Shown here one piece after another: positions 37,616 through 47,910 of a stretch of DNA of 48,793 nucleotides. The position numbers and the translations under genes were made by a program. The notes under the pieces were generated by a model, which was not told where the DNA came from, made no database searches, and saw only the letters and a list, made by a program, of their open reading frames with translations. Numbering within the stretch: the first letter of the stretch is position 1; the number at the start of each line of letters is the position of its first letter. The DNA is taken from the NCBI RefSeq assembly GCF_016888125.1, contig NZ_JACSWA010000336.1, positions 1-48,793 of the forward strand. The letters run 5' to 3'. Origin of the DNA: Spirulina sp. CCY15215. GTDB lineage: Bacteria > Cyanobacteriota > Cyanobacteriia > Cyanobacteriales > Spirulinaceae.

Positions 37616-40522
37616 ATGAGAAAAGCAAAAGTAATTCAATTAGGAGAATTTGTCAATCAATCGGAAAGAGACGCGATCGCCTATTTGCGAAATCATTTAT
37701 CAGAAGAATATACTCTTTTTACTAATCTTGAATTAAGACAAGGAGTAGAAATTTTTGAGATCGATCTTATTATTATATCTCCTCATTGCGTCTTTATCGT
37801 TGATATTAAAAACTGGCATGGATCGATTGAAATTATTGGAAACTACTGGCATCAAGATCGCTATCAACCGATTTTTTCTCCCCTCAAAAAAGTTCGCAGA
37901 CACACTAAAATTCTCAGTACATTAATTCGAGATAGCAATCATGCGTTACGCGATCGACTGGGAAAAGTACACATCCAAGCCGCTATTTTGATGGTCGATG
38001 TAGATATCAAGATTGACGATTCCGCACATCTAGACGACCATTCTATTACTTATCTTGATCGACGCTGCTTTGAATTTTTTCAAAGCAAAAAATTAATTCC
38101 AGATTCTCGTTATTTTAATATACAATCTTACCGTCCTAAAGTTGAAAATGCCATTCGCGGAAAATCTCGTCCTAGATCGAAATTCCCTTGCTATCGGGAC
38201 TGGCAAGTTGAAGATAAACTGAGTGAATATAAAGGTTATAAAGAATATCGTGCCTATAAAACATATCTGCAAAATATCAAAGTTCGTTTGCGAGTTTATG
38301 CTGTTGATCCGTGGTTAGAGGAAGAAACTCGCAAGCGTCAATACGAACTAATTTCTAATGCCTATCAAGCTCTTTCTACACTGCCAAACCATCCTAACAT
38401 TTTAAACATTAAAGACGGTTTTAGTGGTGAGGATGCCGATACTTGGGTTTTGGTTTTTGATGATAGTCCTCGTCGTTCTTTGCGTCAGTTTATTGCAACA
38501 AATAACCTATCTCTCGATCGCAAACTAGAAATTATTCAAAATCTTTTAGATGCTCTCAATCATGCCCACAAACACGGCATTATTCACCGCAATATCACCC
38601 CCGATAGTATCTTATTAACAGAAAATTGTCAAGCTCAGTTAACAAATTTTGATTATGCCCGTATCAGTCAGAGAAACGCTACAATTGCTGAAGATATTAA
38701 AGAAGATTTAGAAGCAAATTCTATCTATCAAGCCCTTGAATGTTATACCGATCCCTCTCAAGCCAGTATCACCTCGGACTTGTTTTCTGCGGGTCTGGTA
38801 TTTTATGAACTTTTAATGGGTAAAAGGGCTTTTAAGACTGCGGAAGAATTGTGCGATCGCGAAGCAATATTTCCCGATCGCCCTTCCCAAAACTATCCAG
38901 AATTATCTCACAATTTTGATGAATGGTTGCAAAAACTTTGTGCTTTCCATCCCTCAGATCGCTTTCAAAGTTGCGAAGAAGTCCAACAGGTTTTCAATAC
39001 TTTGAACGCAAAATCTTCACCCGATCGCCCCTCTCTAGATTTAGCCAATTTACCTCCCGAATCTATTCTCGACGATCGCTATACAATTGTAAATCGTTTG
39101 GGGAAACCTGGAAGTTTTGCCGTTGCTTATCACGCGAGAGACGTAATGGGAGATGAATCTATTGTTTTAAAATTGGTCATTCGCGATCGCCACTCAGTTT
39201 ACGATCGCCTCACCCAAGAATATCGAGTCTTAAGAAATGTTCCTCCCCATCCTCATATTGTTAAAGTTATCTCTGCGGGTCAACTGAAAGATGATACTCC
39301 TTTTATTACCTTTGAATATGTTGAAGGTAAAGATATTCACACAGCCATCGAAAATCATTCTTTTTCTCCCCCTGAAGCCTTAAAAATTGCCCAAGAAACT
39401 CTCGCAGGATTAAAACATCTTCACCAACATAAAGTTTACCATCAAGATATTAAGCCTTCTAATCTTATTCTCACCGAAACAGGAATTCGCATTATTGATT
39501 TTAATATTGCGTTATCTGGCGATCGAACAACTGCGGTAAATACAGGAACTCGTCCCTACATTCCCCCGGATTTTAAAGCCAATTCTCATCATAATTCTGA
39601 AGAAAAAATCGATCGCGATCTGTATGGATTAGGGATTACTTTCTATGAATGCGTGACAGGAAAATATCCTTTTACAAATCCTGTTCCCAGTTTGGATCAA
39701 TCTCCACAAAATCTACATCAATTCTCTGGCTGTGAAGACTTAAAAGCAGAATGGAATGACTTTTTTGCTCGAGCAATTTCCCCCTTACGTCGCGATCGCT
39801 TTACCTCAGCAACAGAAATGTTAACTGCGATCGATTCTTTGGAAAACTCCCAACCCAAAGCCGAACAAAAACCCCCTCTAGAAACAATAATATTAACTCC
39901 AAAACCTTCTCTAAAACTTGAAGTTGTCTTAGATCCAACGAGTCTTTATCCTATCGAGTCCAACTATATCGCGATCGCCACAGAACGAGAATGGTTGCAG
40001 AAATTTACCGGACAACCTGGACACTATTGGATTAAAGGAAAACGCTTATGTAACTGGACAGAAGCATGGTTACAAGGACGTGACCTCTTGGATACAATCT
40101 CCCGAATTCAACAATCCCCTAGCGATCGCCTCAAACAATTATTTTTCCCTCTCCCTTTACCCTCAGACTGGACAGAAAAAGAATTTTTTCAATTAGCCAT
40201 CGATCTCGATCGCTATCCCGACCCTCCTATTCCCTATTTTCTAGCAGAATTAAGCAATAGTAATCCACAAATTTGGTTGGACAAACCCTCCCGAGAAAAT
40301 CTTGCAGATTGGTTATCTTTGCAAGTTCCTCAATCAAAGCAAATTCTCGAACGAGTTTGGCAAGAAAAACGTCCTCCATCTCCCCTTACTCCCTATTATC
40401 AAACCTCAGATAAACTCAATTTATTGCGTCAATGGTTGGGAATTATCCCTCCCCATATCCCCGAACTCAAACAATATCCTCGAGATATCCCAGACATTAT
40501 CATAGATGAATTCGATCGCTAA
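37616..40522 (+). CDS. NERD nuclease-like double protein kinase (PglW-like), C-terminally truncated
   Basis: 968 residues; AAGGAG precedes the ATG, 13 bp after the ATPase. Residues 1-150 are a NERD domain (EIDLIIISPHCVFIVDIKNWHG). A first kinase-like domain (about 215-430) has HRN (324-326) and NFD (344-346) instead of HRD and DFG, so it is probably a pseudokinase. A second (about 485-740) has VLKLV, HQDIKPSN (609-616) and DFN (628-630) and looks active. The C-terminal 230 residues are a separate helical domain. NERD-kinase proteins of this type are PglW-like. The stop TAA at 40520-40522 is followed in frame by WEEKINASEGQILETL, so the stop is probably a nonsense mutation. Confidence 0.85.
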   Translation: MRKAKVIQLGEFVNQSERDAIAYLRNHLSEEYTLFTNLELRQGVEIFEIDLIIISPHCVFIVDIKNWHGSIEIIGNYWHQDRYQPIFSPLKKVRRHTKILSTLIRDSNHALRDRLGKVHIQAAILMVDVDIKIDDSAHLDDHSITYLDRRCFEFFQSKKLIPDSRYFNIQSYRPKVENAIRGKSRPRSKFPCYRDWQVEDKLSEYKGYKEYRAYKTYLQNIKVRLRVYAVDPWLEEETRKRQYELISNAYQALSTLPNHPNILNIKDGFSGEDADTWVLVFDDSPRRSLRQFIATNNLSLDRKLEIIQNLLDALNHAHKHGIIHRNITPDSILLTENCQAQLTNFDYARISQRNATIAEDIKEDLEANSIYQALECYTDPSQASITSDLFSAGLVFYELLMGKRAFKTAEELCDREAIFPDRPSQNYPELSHNFDEWLQKLCAFHPSDRFQSCEEVQQVFNTLNAKSSPDRPSLDLANLPPESILDDRYTIVNRLGKPGSFAVAYHARDVMGDESIVLKLVIRDRHSVYDRLTQEYRVLRNVPPHPHIVKVISAGQLKDDTPFITFEYVEGKDIHTAIENHSFSPPEALKIAQETLAGLKHLHQHKVYHQDIKPSNLILTETGIRIIDFNIALSGDRTTAVNTGTRPYIPPDFKANSHHNSEEKIDRDLYGLGITFYECVTGKYPFTNPVPSLDQSPQNLHQFSGCEDLKAEWNDFFARAISPLRRDRFTSATEMLTAIDSLENSQPKAEQKPPLETIILTPKPSLKLEVVLDPTSLYPIESNYIAIATEREWLQKFTGQPGHYWIKGKRLCNWTEAWLQGRDLLDTISRIQQSPSDRLKQLFFPLPLPSDWTEKEFFQLAIDLDRYPDPPIPYFLAELSNSNPQIWLDKPSRENLADWLSLQVPQSKQILERVWQEKRPPSPLTPYYQTSDKLNLLRQWLGIIPPHIPELKQYPRDIPDIIIDEFDR

Positions 40523-40685
40523 TGGGAAGAAAAAATTAATGCCAGTGAAGGACAAATTCTGGAAACACTAAATCCTACTAAATCCTACCCAACAAGTGGG
40601 AATGGTTAGAGAAACTTCCAGTGGCGATCGCCTTCTACAACTCCTCAAAGAAAAATCTCCAGAATCCTCAGATGAAACGCAATGA
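40520..40685 (+). pseudogene. Detached C-terminal tail of the NERD-kinase gene
   Basis: After the TAA the same frame encodes WEEKINASEGQILETLNPT, then a small direct repeat (AAATCCTAC twice) lies at a frame change. The neighbouring frame continues TQQVGMVRETSSGDRLLQLLKEKSPESSDETQ to a TGA at 40683-40685. Together the pieces read like the lost end of the protein, with one nonsense codon and one frameshift. Another small gene is possible, as ATG 40602 opens the last 27 codons. Confidence 0.65.
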
Positions 40686-40837
40686 GAGGCGATCGCAAAT
40701 GTCAATAATGCTCTTAATTATTCCCCTTGAGAACTTACCGTAACCACCGCTTCAACCTTTGCTGATAAGACTTAATAGAATCAGTTCCTAATTATACGCG
40801 ATCGGTGCGATCGCAAAAAATAATCTCCCCTCATAGA

Positions 40838-41299
40838 TCAACCTGAATTTGGCTTAAACATAAACGTAACAGGAAGGCGAACAAGAACTTTAGCCAGTTG
40901 AGAAAGAGCAAACTTGAACTTAAGCGATCGCGGCAACTCCTCCCATTTCACCGCAACAAACCCCAAATCTTCATAAAACGCCGCTAATTTCCCCCCCACA
41001 CACTCCAAATAGAGAGGTTTTGTGGCCTCTTGGATCAGATGCCGAGAGAGAAACCTTCCCAAACCGCGATCGCGATCGCCCCGCGCAACCACCAAACTAC
41101 CCAACTCCTGTGCATCCTTAAAAATCCGTAACTGTCCGCAAGCAATAATTTCTCCCCCCCTCGCAATCACCCAAAACTGTTGCCAGCGTAACTGAGTCGG
41201 GTCCAGTCGCGCCCCCCAGACCAAACGGCGAATTGCACCAATATCCTCCCGCAAAGCGCGACGTAGCAAACAATTTTCCGGTAATTTCCGATCGCCCAT
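40838..41299 (-). CDS. GNAT-family N-acetyltransferase
   Basis: 153 residues with the GNAT fold: LRRALREDIGAIRRLVW at the N-terminus, WVIARGGEIIACGQLR, ELGSLVVARGDRDRGLGRFLSRHLI (acetyl-CoA pyrophosphate loop R-G-x-G-R/K type) and YLECVGGKLAAFYEDLGFV. It transfers an acetyl group to an unknown amine. It is divergent from psaD. Confidence 0.85.
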   Translation of the reverse strand: MGDRKLPENCLLRRALREDIGAIRRLVWGARLDPTQLRWQQFWVIARGGEIIACGQLRIFKDAQELGSLVVARGDRDRGLGRFLSRHLIQEATKPLYLECVGGKLAAFYEDLGFVAVKWEELPRSLKFKFALSQLAKVLVRLPVTFMFKPNSG

Positions 41300-41416
41300 A
41301 ACCCATTTCCCAAACTCTAATGTTAAACAACTGTTACAGTTCTTGACAGAACCTGAAAATATAGAACCCTACAGTGATAGCATTCCCCTAAATCATTCGA
41401 TTTAGAGAGAAGAATT

Positions 41417-41845
41417 ATGACAGAAGCTCTTTCCGGAAAAATGCCCATGTTTGGCGGTAGCACCGGTGGTTTGCTTACCAAAGCAGAAACCGAAGAAAAA
41501 TACGCCATTACTTGGTCGAGTGAATCCGAGCAAGTTTTTGAAATGCCCACCGGTGGCGCAGCAATCATGAACGCTGGCGACAATTTACTGTATCTTGCCC
41601 GTAAAGAGCAGTGTCTCGCCCTCGGTACTCAACTTCGCACCAAATTCAAACCGAAAATTCAGGACTACAAAATTTATCGGGTTTACCCCAATGGAGAAAT
41701 CCAGTATTTGCACCCTGCGGATGGCGTATTCCCCGAAAAAGTTAACGAAGGCCGCGGACCCGTTGGTAAAAAGGATCGCTCTATCGGCAAAAATCCCGAG
41801 CCTGTTACGGTTAAGTTCTCCGGTCAAGAAACGTTTGAAGTTTAA
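41417..41845 (+). CDS. psaD: Photosystem I reaction center subunit II
   Basis: 142 residues, full length. Characteristic PsaD sequence: [88 protein letters not shown]. PsaD is the peripheral cytoplasmic-side subunit of PSI that docks ferredoxin and stabilises PsaC. It is followed by a strong terminator, so probably monocistronic. Confidence 0.98.
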   Translation: MTEALSGKMPMFGGSTGGLLTKAETEEKYAITWSSESEQVFEMPTGGAAIMNAGDNLLYLARKEQCLALGTQLRTKFKPKIQDYKIYRVYPNGEIQYLHPADGVFPEKVNEGRGPVGKKDRSIGKNPEPVTVKFSGQETFEV

Positions 41846-41908
41846 GTTTAACTAGAACTTGCGAAAAGTCTCTTCTGCAAATCTTTGATTGCAGCAAAAG
41901 ACAATCAT

Positions 41909-41937
41909 AGGGGTGCAATCTGCGCCCCTTTTATTTT
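41909..41937 (+). terminator. Intrinsic terminator of psaD
   Basis: A 9-bp hairpin AGGGGTGCA / TGCGCCCCT (one wobble) with a 3-nt loop, followed by TTTATTTTT, 63 bp after the psaD stop. Confidence 0.85.
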
Positions 41938-42096
41938 TGAGAACTAGAGGCGATCGCCAAACAAAAATCCCCCGATCTTTCCTTCCGTTGCAGAAATTTA
42001 GCTAAACCCTTCCGCGCCTGTGGCAAAATATGGAAATACAAGCAGAAAGGCGATCGCACCCTAAATTTTGTCTCGTTCCTTACCCTACTTCCCCGC

Positions 42097-45000
42097 ATGA
42101 CAGCCCCAATCCCCGCCCTTGCCCCCCAATACGATCCATCCGCCACGGAAGAAAAGTGGCAGCAATACTGGGAACAAAATCATATTTTCAAAGCCGATCC
42201 CGCCCGAGGTGAAGACACCTACAGCATTGTCGTCCCTCCTCCCAACGTGACGGGAAGCCTCCACATGGGACACGCTTTTGAAACAGCTTTAATCGATACC
42301 TTGGTGCGCTATCACCGGATGTTAGGGAAAAATACCCTCTGTTTGCCAGGCACCGATCACGCCAGCATTGCCGTACAAACTATCCTAGAACGTCAATTAA
42401 AGGCAGAAGGGAAAACTCGCGACGACATCGGACGAGAGAAATTTTTAGAACGGGCGTGGCAATGGCGAGAAGAATCGGGGAGTACAATTGTTAATCAGTT
42501 GCGGCGCTTGGGGTTATCCGCCGATTGGACGCGGGAACGTTTTACAATGGATGACACCCTCTGCGAAGCCGTCCAGGAAGCCTTTCTGCGCCTCTACGAC
42601 GAGGGTTTGATTTATCGGGGTAATTATATGGTGAACTGGTGTCCCGCCTCCCAGTCCGCCGTTTCTGACCTAGAGGTGGAGAATAAAGAAATTGATGGCT
42701 ATTTATGGCATTTTCGCTATCCCCTCAGTAACGGTAACGGCCATGTAGAAGTTGCCACCACTCGCCCAGAAACGATGCTGGGAGATACAGGAGTCGCGGT
42801 CAACCCTAAAGACCCGCGCTACAAGGATTTGATCGGCAAAACAATTATTCTGCCCATTATTGGCCGAGAAATCCCCATTTTTGCCGATGAATTGGTGGAT
42901 CCTGCTTTTGGAACCGGTTGCGTTAAAGTCACGCCAGCCCACGATCCCAATGATTTTGAGATGGGACAGCGCCACAATTTGCCCTTTATTAACATTTTGA
43001 ATAAAGACGGCACATTGAATGAAAATGGGGGGGAATTTGCCGGACAGGATCGCTTTGAGGCGCGGCGCAATGTGATCAAGCGCTTGGAAATGGATAAATT
43101 ATTGGTGAAAGTGGAGGAGTATCGCCATGCGGTGCCTTATAGCGATCGCGGCAAAGTTCCCGTAGAACCCCTTCTTTCCACCCAGTGGTTTGTCAAAATC
43201 GAACCCCTCTCCCAACGCGCCCTCCATCATCTCGACAAGCTAAATTCCCCCCATTTTGTTCCCGAACGATGGAGCAGGGTCTATCGCGATTGGCTGGTAC
43301 GCTTAAAAGATTGGTGCATCTCGCGGCAATTGTGGTGGGGGCATCAAATCCCAGCATGGTACGCCATCAGCGAAACTGGAGGCGAAATTACCGATAATAC
43401 CCCCTTTGTGGTTGCCCGCAATGATACCGAAGCAATGGGCAAAGCCAAAGCCATGTTTGGCGAAGGAGTAACATTAGAGAGAGATCCCGATGTTCTCGAT
43501 ACTTGGTTTTCCTCGGGGTTATGGCCATTCTCAACGATGGGCTGGCCGAAGGAAACATCGGATTTACGTTCCTATTATCCCAATTCTACCCTCGTCACCG
43601 GATTTGATATTATCTTCTTTTGGGTGGCACGCATGACCATGATGGCGGGACATTTTACTGATGAGATGCCCTTTAAGGATGTTTACATTCACGGGTTGGT
43701 CAGAGATGAAAAGGGCAGGAAAATGTCCAAATCTGCGGGGAATGGCATCGATCCCTTGATTTTAATTCAGAAATACGGCACTGATGCTCTACGCTATACC
43801 CTAATTAAAGAAGTCGCTGGGGCAGGACAAGATATTAGCTTGCAGTACGATCGCAAAACTGACGAATCCGAATCCGTGGAGGCTTCCCGCAACTTCGCCA
43901 ATAAGCTCTGGAATGCTGCCCGCTTCGTCTTGATGAACTTAGACGGAGAAACTCCCGATCGCCTGGGAAAACCCGACGTAACTGCCTTAGAGTTAAGCGA
44001 TCGCTGGATTCTCTCCCGTTTCTATCAAACCGTGGGCGACACCCGCAATGATATCGATCGCTACGGCTTGGGAGAAGCAGCAAAGCGCCTCTATGAGTTT
44101 ATTTGGGGGGATTTCTGCGACTGGTACATCGAATTGGTCAAACCCCGGCTGCGATCGCCAAGCAACCCCAATTCTGGGCGCGTCGCGAGGCAAACCCTAG
44201 CTTATGTCTTGGAGGGAACATTAAAACTCCTCCATCCCTTCATGCCCCATATTACCGAGGAAATCTGGCAAGTTTTAACGCAAAAAACGGGACAGGTTAT
44301 CGCCCTACAAGCCTATCCCGAGGTGGATGAGATTCTTGCTCCTGCTAAACCGCAAAACTACGCGATCGCCGATCCTTGGGCCAGCGACACCCTGCCGGAA
44401 GAGAAGTCAACCCCTTCTCCCCCATCTTCCCCACCGAAGTCCCCAGTCACTCAAACTCCCGACTACGAAAATCCTCTCTTGCAATTCCTCGCGAGTCTCC
44501 CCAAAGGAACCAATCAATTTTTCCAAAACAATCAACGCACTCTCATTGTTATCGCTGTGGCTTCGGGATCGTTGGTCGGATTCAAAATTCTGGTCGCGCT
44601 TCTCAATACCCTCAATGCTATTCCTTTTATTGAGCCAACTTTGGAATTGGTCGGTGTCAGCTATTCGACCTGGTTTGTCCTACGCTATTTGGCCCGATCT
44701 TCCGGTCGCCAGGCACTGCGAGAGAAAATTCAAAAACAGTGGGAAATTGTTTTAGGAAAGATGACCTCAGAATCAGAAATGGACGTGGTGATGACTTCTC
44801 CCTCTCCATCCCCCGGACCCGTCGAAATGCAGCAACCCCTCCCCACTACTCTTTTAAATCCTCATCTCGAGGAACAATTTAACTTACTGATTGAAACCAT
44901 TCGTACTATTCGCAATTTGCGTGCAGAAGCTGACATTAAACCTGGGGTGAAAACCGCTATTATCCTGCAAAGCGAACAAGAGGAAGAACGCCAAATTTTA

Positions 45001-45342
45001 ATTGCAGGACAATCTTATATTCAAGATTTGGCCAAAGGGGAAACCATTGCGATCTTGCCAACCTTGCAAGAGACTCTCCCGCAAGCCTTTGCTGGGGTTG
45101 TCGGCACAGTACAAGTATTGATTCCCTTAGAAGGAGTTGTGGATTTGATGGCACTTCAGACTAAGCTAGAGAAAAAATTAGGTAAAGTTGAAGCAGAAAT
45201 GAAGGCTTTAACCTCGCGCTTGAATAATACTAACTTTGTTAGTAAAGCGCCAGATGATGTCGTACAGGGTGCCAAGGATGCTTTAACAGAAGCGCAAAAA
45301 CAGATGGAAATTTTACAAGATCGCCTCGATCGCCTCAAATAA
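42097..45342 (+). CDS. valS: Valyl-tRNA synthetase with membrane-anchoring CAAD-like insert
   Basis: 1081 residues, longer than usual ValRS (about 880-950). HMGH (56-59) and KMSKS (542-546) are intact; the editing domain and anticodon-binding domain ([14 protein letters not shown]) are present, and the C-terminal coiled coil ends the protein. Between the anticodon-binding domain and the coiled coil is an insert (about 765-925): a Pro/Ser linker, then a domain with two transmembrane helices ([20 protein letters not shown] and a segment at [15 protein letters not shown]). This is the layout of the CAAD domain, known in cyanobacterial aminoacyl-tRNA synthetases to anchor them to thylakoid membranes. 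It charges tRNA-Val. Confidence 0.95.
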   Translation: MTAPIPALAPQYDPSATEEKWQQYWEQNHIFKADPARGEDTYSIVVPPPNVTGSLHMGHAFETALIDTLVRYHRMLGKNTLCLPGTDHASIAVQTILERQLKAEGKTRDDIGREKFLERAWQWREESGSTIVNQLRRLGLSADWTRERFTMDDTLCEAVQEAFLRLYDEGLIYRGNYMVNWCPASQSAVSDLEVENKEIDGYLWHFRYPLSNGNGHVEVATTRPETMLGDTGVAVNPKDPRYKDLIGKTIILPIIGREIPIFADELVDPAFGTGCVKVTPAHDPNDFEMGQRHNLPFINILNKDGTLNENGGEFAGQDRFEARRNVIKRLEMDKLLVKVEEYRHAVPYSDRGKVPVEPLLSTQWFVKIEPLSQRALHHLDKLNSPHFVPERWSRVYRDWLVRLKDWCISRQLWWGHQIPAWYAISETGGEITDNTPFVVARNDTEAMGKAKAMFGEGVTLERDPDVLDTWFSSGLWPFSTMGWPKETSDLRSYYPNSTLVTGFDIIFFWVARMTMMAGHFTDEMPFKDVYIHGLVRDEKGRKMSKSAGNGIDPLILIQKYGTDALRYTLIKEVAGAGQDISLQYDRKTDESESVEASRNFANKLWNAARFVLMNLDGETPDRLGKPDVTALELSDRWILSRFYQTVGDTRNDIDRYGLGEAAKRLYEFIWGDFCDWYIELVKPRLRSPSNPNSGRVARQTLAYVLEGTLKLLHPFMPHITEEIWQVLTQKTGQVIALQAYPEVDEILAPAKPQNYAIADPWASDTLPEEKSTPSPPSSPPKSPVTQTPDYENPLLQFLASLPKGTNQFFQNNQRTLIVIAVASGSLVGFKILVALLNTLNAIPFIEPTLELVGVSYSTWFVLRYLARSSGRQALREKIQKQWEIVLGKMTSESEMDVVMTSPSPSPGPVEMQQPLPTTLLNPHLEEQFNLLIETIRTIRNLRAEADIKPGVKTAIILQSEQEEERQILIAGQSYIQDLAKGETIAILPTLQETLPQAFAGVVGTVQVLIPLEGVVDLMALQTKLEKKLGKVEAEMKALTSRLNNTNFVSKAPDDVVQGAKDALTEAQKQMEILQDRLDRLK

Positions 45343-45359
45343 TTTCTTCTACTGCCAAA

Positions 45360-45824
45360 ATGATGCAATATTTAGCACGAGTGGAAAACAATTCAGCATC
45401 GGGAATCGATTTGCAATTACTGGCAAAGCAAATACTTCCCGAAAATACCTGGGCTGTCGATGGTGTATCGCGATCGGTGCATCTTGCCGGTACGCAAATT
45501 CCCGCAACCTTCACCCCTCGTGTTGGATTTCTCGTTTTGGTTGAATTAGACGAAAAAGACTGTTTCTGTGCGATCGAAGATGTCACAGATTGGCTTTTAG
45601 CATCCAAGCAAAAAGTTTGGTTAATCGAGGAAAAAGAAAAAATTGAAAACTGGCAACACGAATTAACTCTCAAAAGTCAAGAGTCAAGCATGAAAAAGTT
45701 AGAATTAGAATCCAGTCGAGAAAAAATGGAACAGGAGTTCAGGAAAAAACAGGAAGAACTCGATCGCCGAGAAGAAGAACTCGATCGCCGCGAAGCAGAA
45801 CTTAAAAAACTCGAGCAAGATTAA
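45360..45824 (+). CDS. Conserved coiled-coil protein downstream of valS
   Basis: 154 residues. A globular N-terminal region (RVENNSASGIDLQLLAKQILPENTWAVD, ending FCAIEDVTDWLLASKQKVWLIEEKEKIENW) is followed by a charged coiled coil (EKMEQEFRKKQEELDRREEELDRREAELKKLEQ, residues about 110-154). I recognise no domain name. It starts 17 bp after valS on the same strand and may be co-transcribed, but a functional link to ValRS is not shown. Confidence 0.8.
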   Translation: MMQYLARVENNSASGIDLQLLAKQILPENTWAVDGVSRSVHLAGTQIPATFTPRVGFLVLVELDEKDCFCAIEDVTDWLLASKQKVWLIEEKEKIENWQHELTLKSQESSMKKLELESSREKMEQEFRKKQEELDRREEELDRREAELKKLEQD

Positions 45825-45849
45825 GAATTGAGAACCATAATTTCAGGGC

Positions 45850-45892
45850 AAGCATTGCGGGCGCAAGCATTGCGGGCGCAAGCATTGCGCCC
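45850..45892. repeat. 15-bp tandem repeat
   Basis: About three copies of the 15-mer AAGCATTGCGGGCGC between the coiled-coil gene and the 35-bp repeats. It shares the GGGCG / TTGC vocabulary of the array that follows. Confidence 0.8.
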
Positions 45893-45913
45893 CTACCCCC
45901 AAACCCAACTGTA

Positions 45914-46023
45914 GGGGCGTATTGCATACGCCCTCTTCAGTTTGAGGTCGGGCGTATTGCATACGCCCTCTTCAGTTTGAGGTCGGGTTTATTGCATACG
46001 CCCTCTTCAGTTTGAGGTCGGGT
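45914..46023. repeat. Three 35-bp tandem repeats with a palindromic core
   Basis: Three copies with period 35 (matching blocks begin at 45921, 45956 and 45991). Each contains the palindrome GGCGTATTGCATACGCC (GGTTTATTGCATACGCC in copy 3) and CTCTTCAGTTTGAGGTC. No gene lies here. It may also act in 3'-end formation of the flanking transcripts. Confidence 0.85.
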
Positions 46024-46049
46024 TTTTGGTTGTTTAACCGGATTTGATA

Positions 46050-47468
46050 TTAATAAGAGGAAGTCCCTGTCATCGCCATTCCTGCTTTTTGTTCAGTAGG
46101 AATTCCCAACATCTCCTGATACATTTTGATATAGTCTCGGGCGGAATCATCCCAACTAAATCGCTGAGACATGGCTCGTTTTTGTAAGGTTTTCCAGGTA
46201 TCGGTATAGCGATAACCTTCCCAAGCGCGTACCATACAAGTGAAGCAGTCGAGAGGTTCATAGCGATCGAAGCAGTAACCCGTCCCTGCCCCATTAACGG
46301 GATCGTGATGAGTAACCGTATCGACTAATCCTCCCGTGCGGCGCACAATGGGAATAGAACCATAACGCATGGCCAGCATTTGGGCAATTCCGCAAGGTTC
46401 AAAGCGAGAGGGCATTAAAAAGGCATCGGTTCCCGCATAAATACGACGAGATAGCCCATCATTGTAGAGAATTTGTGCCGAAACGCGACGGTGATGGCGA
46501 GAGGACAAATGCCACATTTGGGTTTCGTAGTAGCGATCGCCGGTGCCCAAAAGCACAAATTGCGCGTCACTATAAGAAAGAAAGCGATCCATCACTTGCA
46601 TGAGCAGATCGATGCCTTTTTGTTCCACTAAGCGCGTTACCATGCCAATGAGGAACTTACTGGGATCGATTTCCAAACCCAATTCCTCTTGCAAGGCAAT
46701 TTTATTTTCTTGGCGTTTCTCGATGCTATCGGCGTTAAAATTCTCAACAATGTAGCGATCGGTTTCTGGGTTATAAAGATCGATATCAATTCCGTTGAGA
46801 ATTCCCCGTAACTTGCCACTGACAAAGGACATCAACCCATCCAGTTGTTCCCCATAAGCAGGAGTTTGAATTTGTTGGGCATAGGTGGGGGACACTGTGG
46901 TAACGCGATCGGCAAACTGAATGGCAGCAGACATGGTATTGTGACCCTGCATATAATCCGGACACCAAGCAAATTGCTCCAATTTCCAACGCCAAGGTCC
47001 TTGGTAAGCAATATTATGAATGGTGAAAACAGTTTTGATATCTGGGGTCTGGTGCATCCAGACGGGAATCATCCCCGTATGCCAGTCATTACAGTGAATG
47101 ATATCGGGTTTCCAGTAATTCCAAGCAAATTCGGCGGCACCATTCGCGAAGAAGGTAAAGCGCCACTCTTCGTCGTCTCCGTAGTAAATGCGGTTGGGAT
47201 CGAAAGAAGGGTGTCCGAAGAGATAGAGAGGAACATCACCATCAAATATGGTTTCATAAACGGCAAATTTCTGAAACATGGCATTTCCCCACCACAAGGG
47301 TTCTTTGGGAATATCCAAGATATTATTGAGGAAACCATAGTAGGGCATGAAAATTCGCACGTCATGCCCCATCCTGCGTAAAATCTTGGGCAATACCCCA
47401 ACTACATCCCCCATCCCCCCAACTTTGGCCAATGGCGCAACTTCGGCGGCAACGAATAAAATTTTCAT
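46050..47468 (-). CDS. glgA: Glycogen synthase
   Basis: 472 residues, full length for bacterial GlgA (GT5). ADP-glucose-binding KVGGM (15-19) and the downstream VEQKGIDLL and [30 protein letters not shown] blocks are intact. It extends alpha-1,4-glucan chains from ADP-glucose; in cyanobacteria it stores photosynthate as glycogen. The stop lies close to the 35-bp repeats. It is apparently monocistronic. Confidence 0.97.
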   Translation of the reverse strand: MKILFVAAEVAPLAKVGGMGDVVGVLPKILRRMGHDVRIFMPYYGFLNNILDIPKEPLWWGNAMFQKFAVYETIFDGDVPLYLFGHPSFDPNRIYYGDDEEWRFTFFANGAAEFAWNYWKPDIIHCNDWHTGMIPVWMHQTPDIKTVFTIHNIAYQGPWRWKLEQFAWCPDYMQGHNTMSAAIQFADRVTTVSPTYAQQIQTPAYGEQLDGLMSFVSGKLRGILNGIDIDLYNPETDRYIVENFNADSIEKRQENKIALQEELGLEIDPSKFLIGMVTRLVEQKGIDLLMQVMDRFLSYSDAQFVLLGTGDRYYETQMWHLSSRHHRRVSAQILYNDGLSRRIYAGTDAFLMPSRFEPCGIAQMLAMRYGSIPIVRRTGGLVDTVTHHDPVNGAGTGYCFDRYEPLDCFTCMVRAWEGYRYTDTWKTLQKRAMSQRFSWDDSARDYIKMYQEMLGIPTEQKAGMAMTGTSSY

Positions 47469-47703
47469 GTTGCTTTTTTTTTAATTGTTCTTTGCTAATT
47501 GTTAATGGCAGTCTGTCAAGAGTCAACTATTTTAGTTATCGGGCATCAGCTATCAGTCCTCCAATTTTATCGCAAGACTGATAACTGGGTTTCTTTTCTC
47601 GTTTATAAAATCACTTAAAATTTATTGTCGTATCGATCGCAGTTATGTTTTTTTCATTAAGGTCAACTATCCCGATCCCGAATTGGTGATGTTAATGCGA
47701 TCG
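47469..47703. other. Intergenic DNA without a recognisable gene
   Basis: 235 bp upstream of glgA. I see an 8-bp inverted repeat TATCAGTC/GACTGATA (47551-47558, 47576-47583) but no convincing promoter, ORF or RNA. It should contain the glgA promoter. Confidence 0.6.
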
Positions 47704-47860
47704 CTAAATAGGGGTTGCTGTATAAGCGTGAAAGCCGTACCAAATAAGAGTTTACAGCTTTTTTTCGCAAAAAAAGTCCAAGGTTTTTGGAGATCGCAGC
47801 GATGAAACTACTAAGCCTCCATAATTGCTATATAGGTCTTTCTCAGCAAACCCTACTTAG
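47704..47860. mobile_element. MITE-like element with 17-bp terminal inverted repeats
   Basis: 157 bp bounded by imperfect inverted repeats: left CTAAATAGGGGTTGCTG (47704-47720) and right, read inward, CTAAGTAGGGTTTGCTG (47860-47844), 15 of 17 identical. The interior is AT-rich and encodes no transposase, so it would depend on a full-length insertion sequence. No clear target duplication is seen. Confidence 0.6.
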
Positions 47861-47910
47861 ACAACTACAGGGCTTTGGTGACTAACAACTCATTGCCGCG
47901 ATCGCACACC

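Noticed and set aside
40602-40685. A new 27-codon gene after the NERD kinase
   Set aside because: It reads better as the shifted tail of the upstream gene; there is no Shine-Dalgarno and it is very short.
41342-41417. A psaD promoter with TTGACA at about 41342
   Set aside because: No -10 hexamer with acceptable spacing was found; not listed as a feature.
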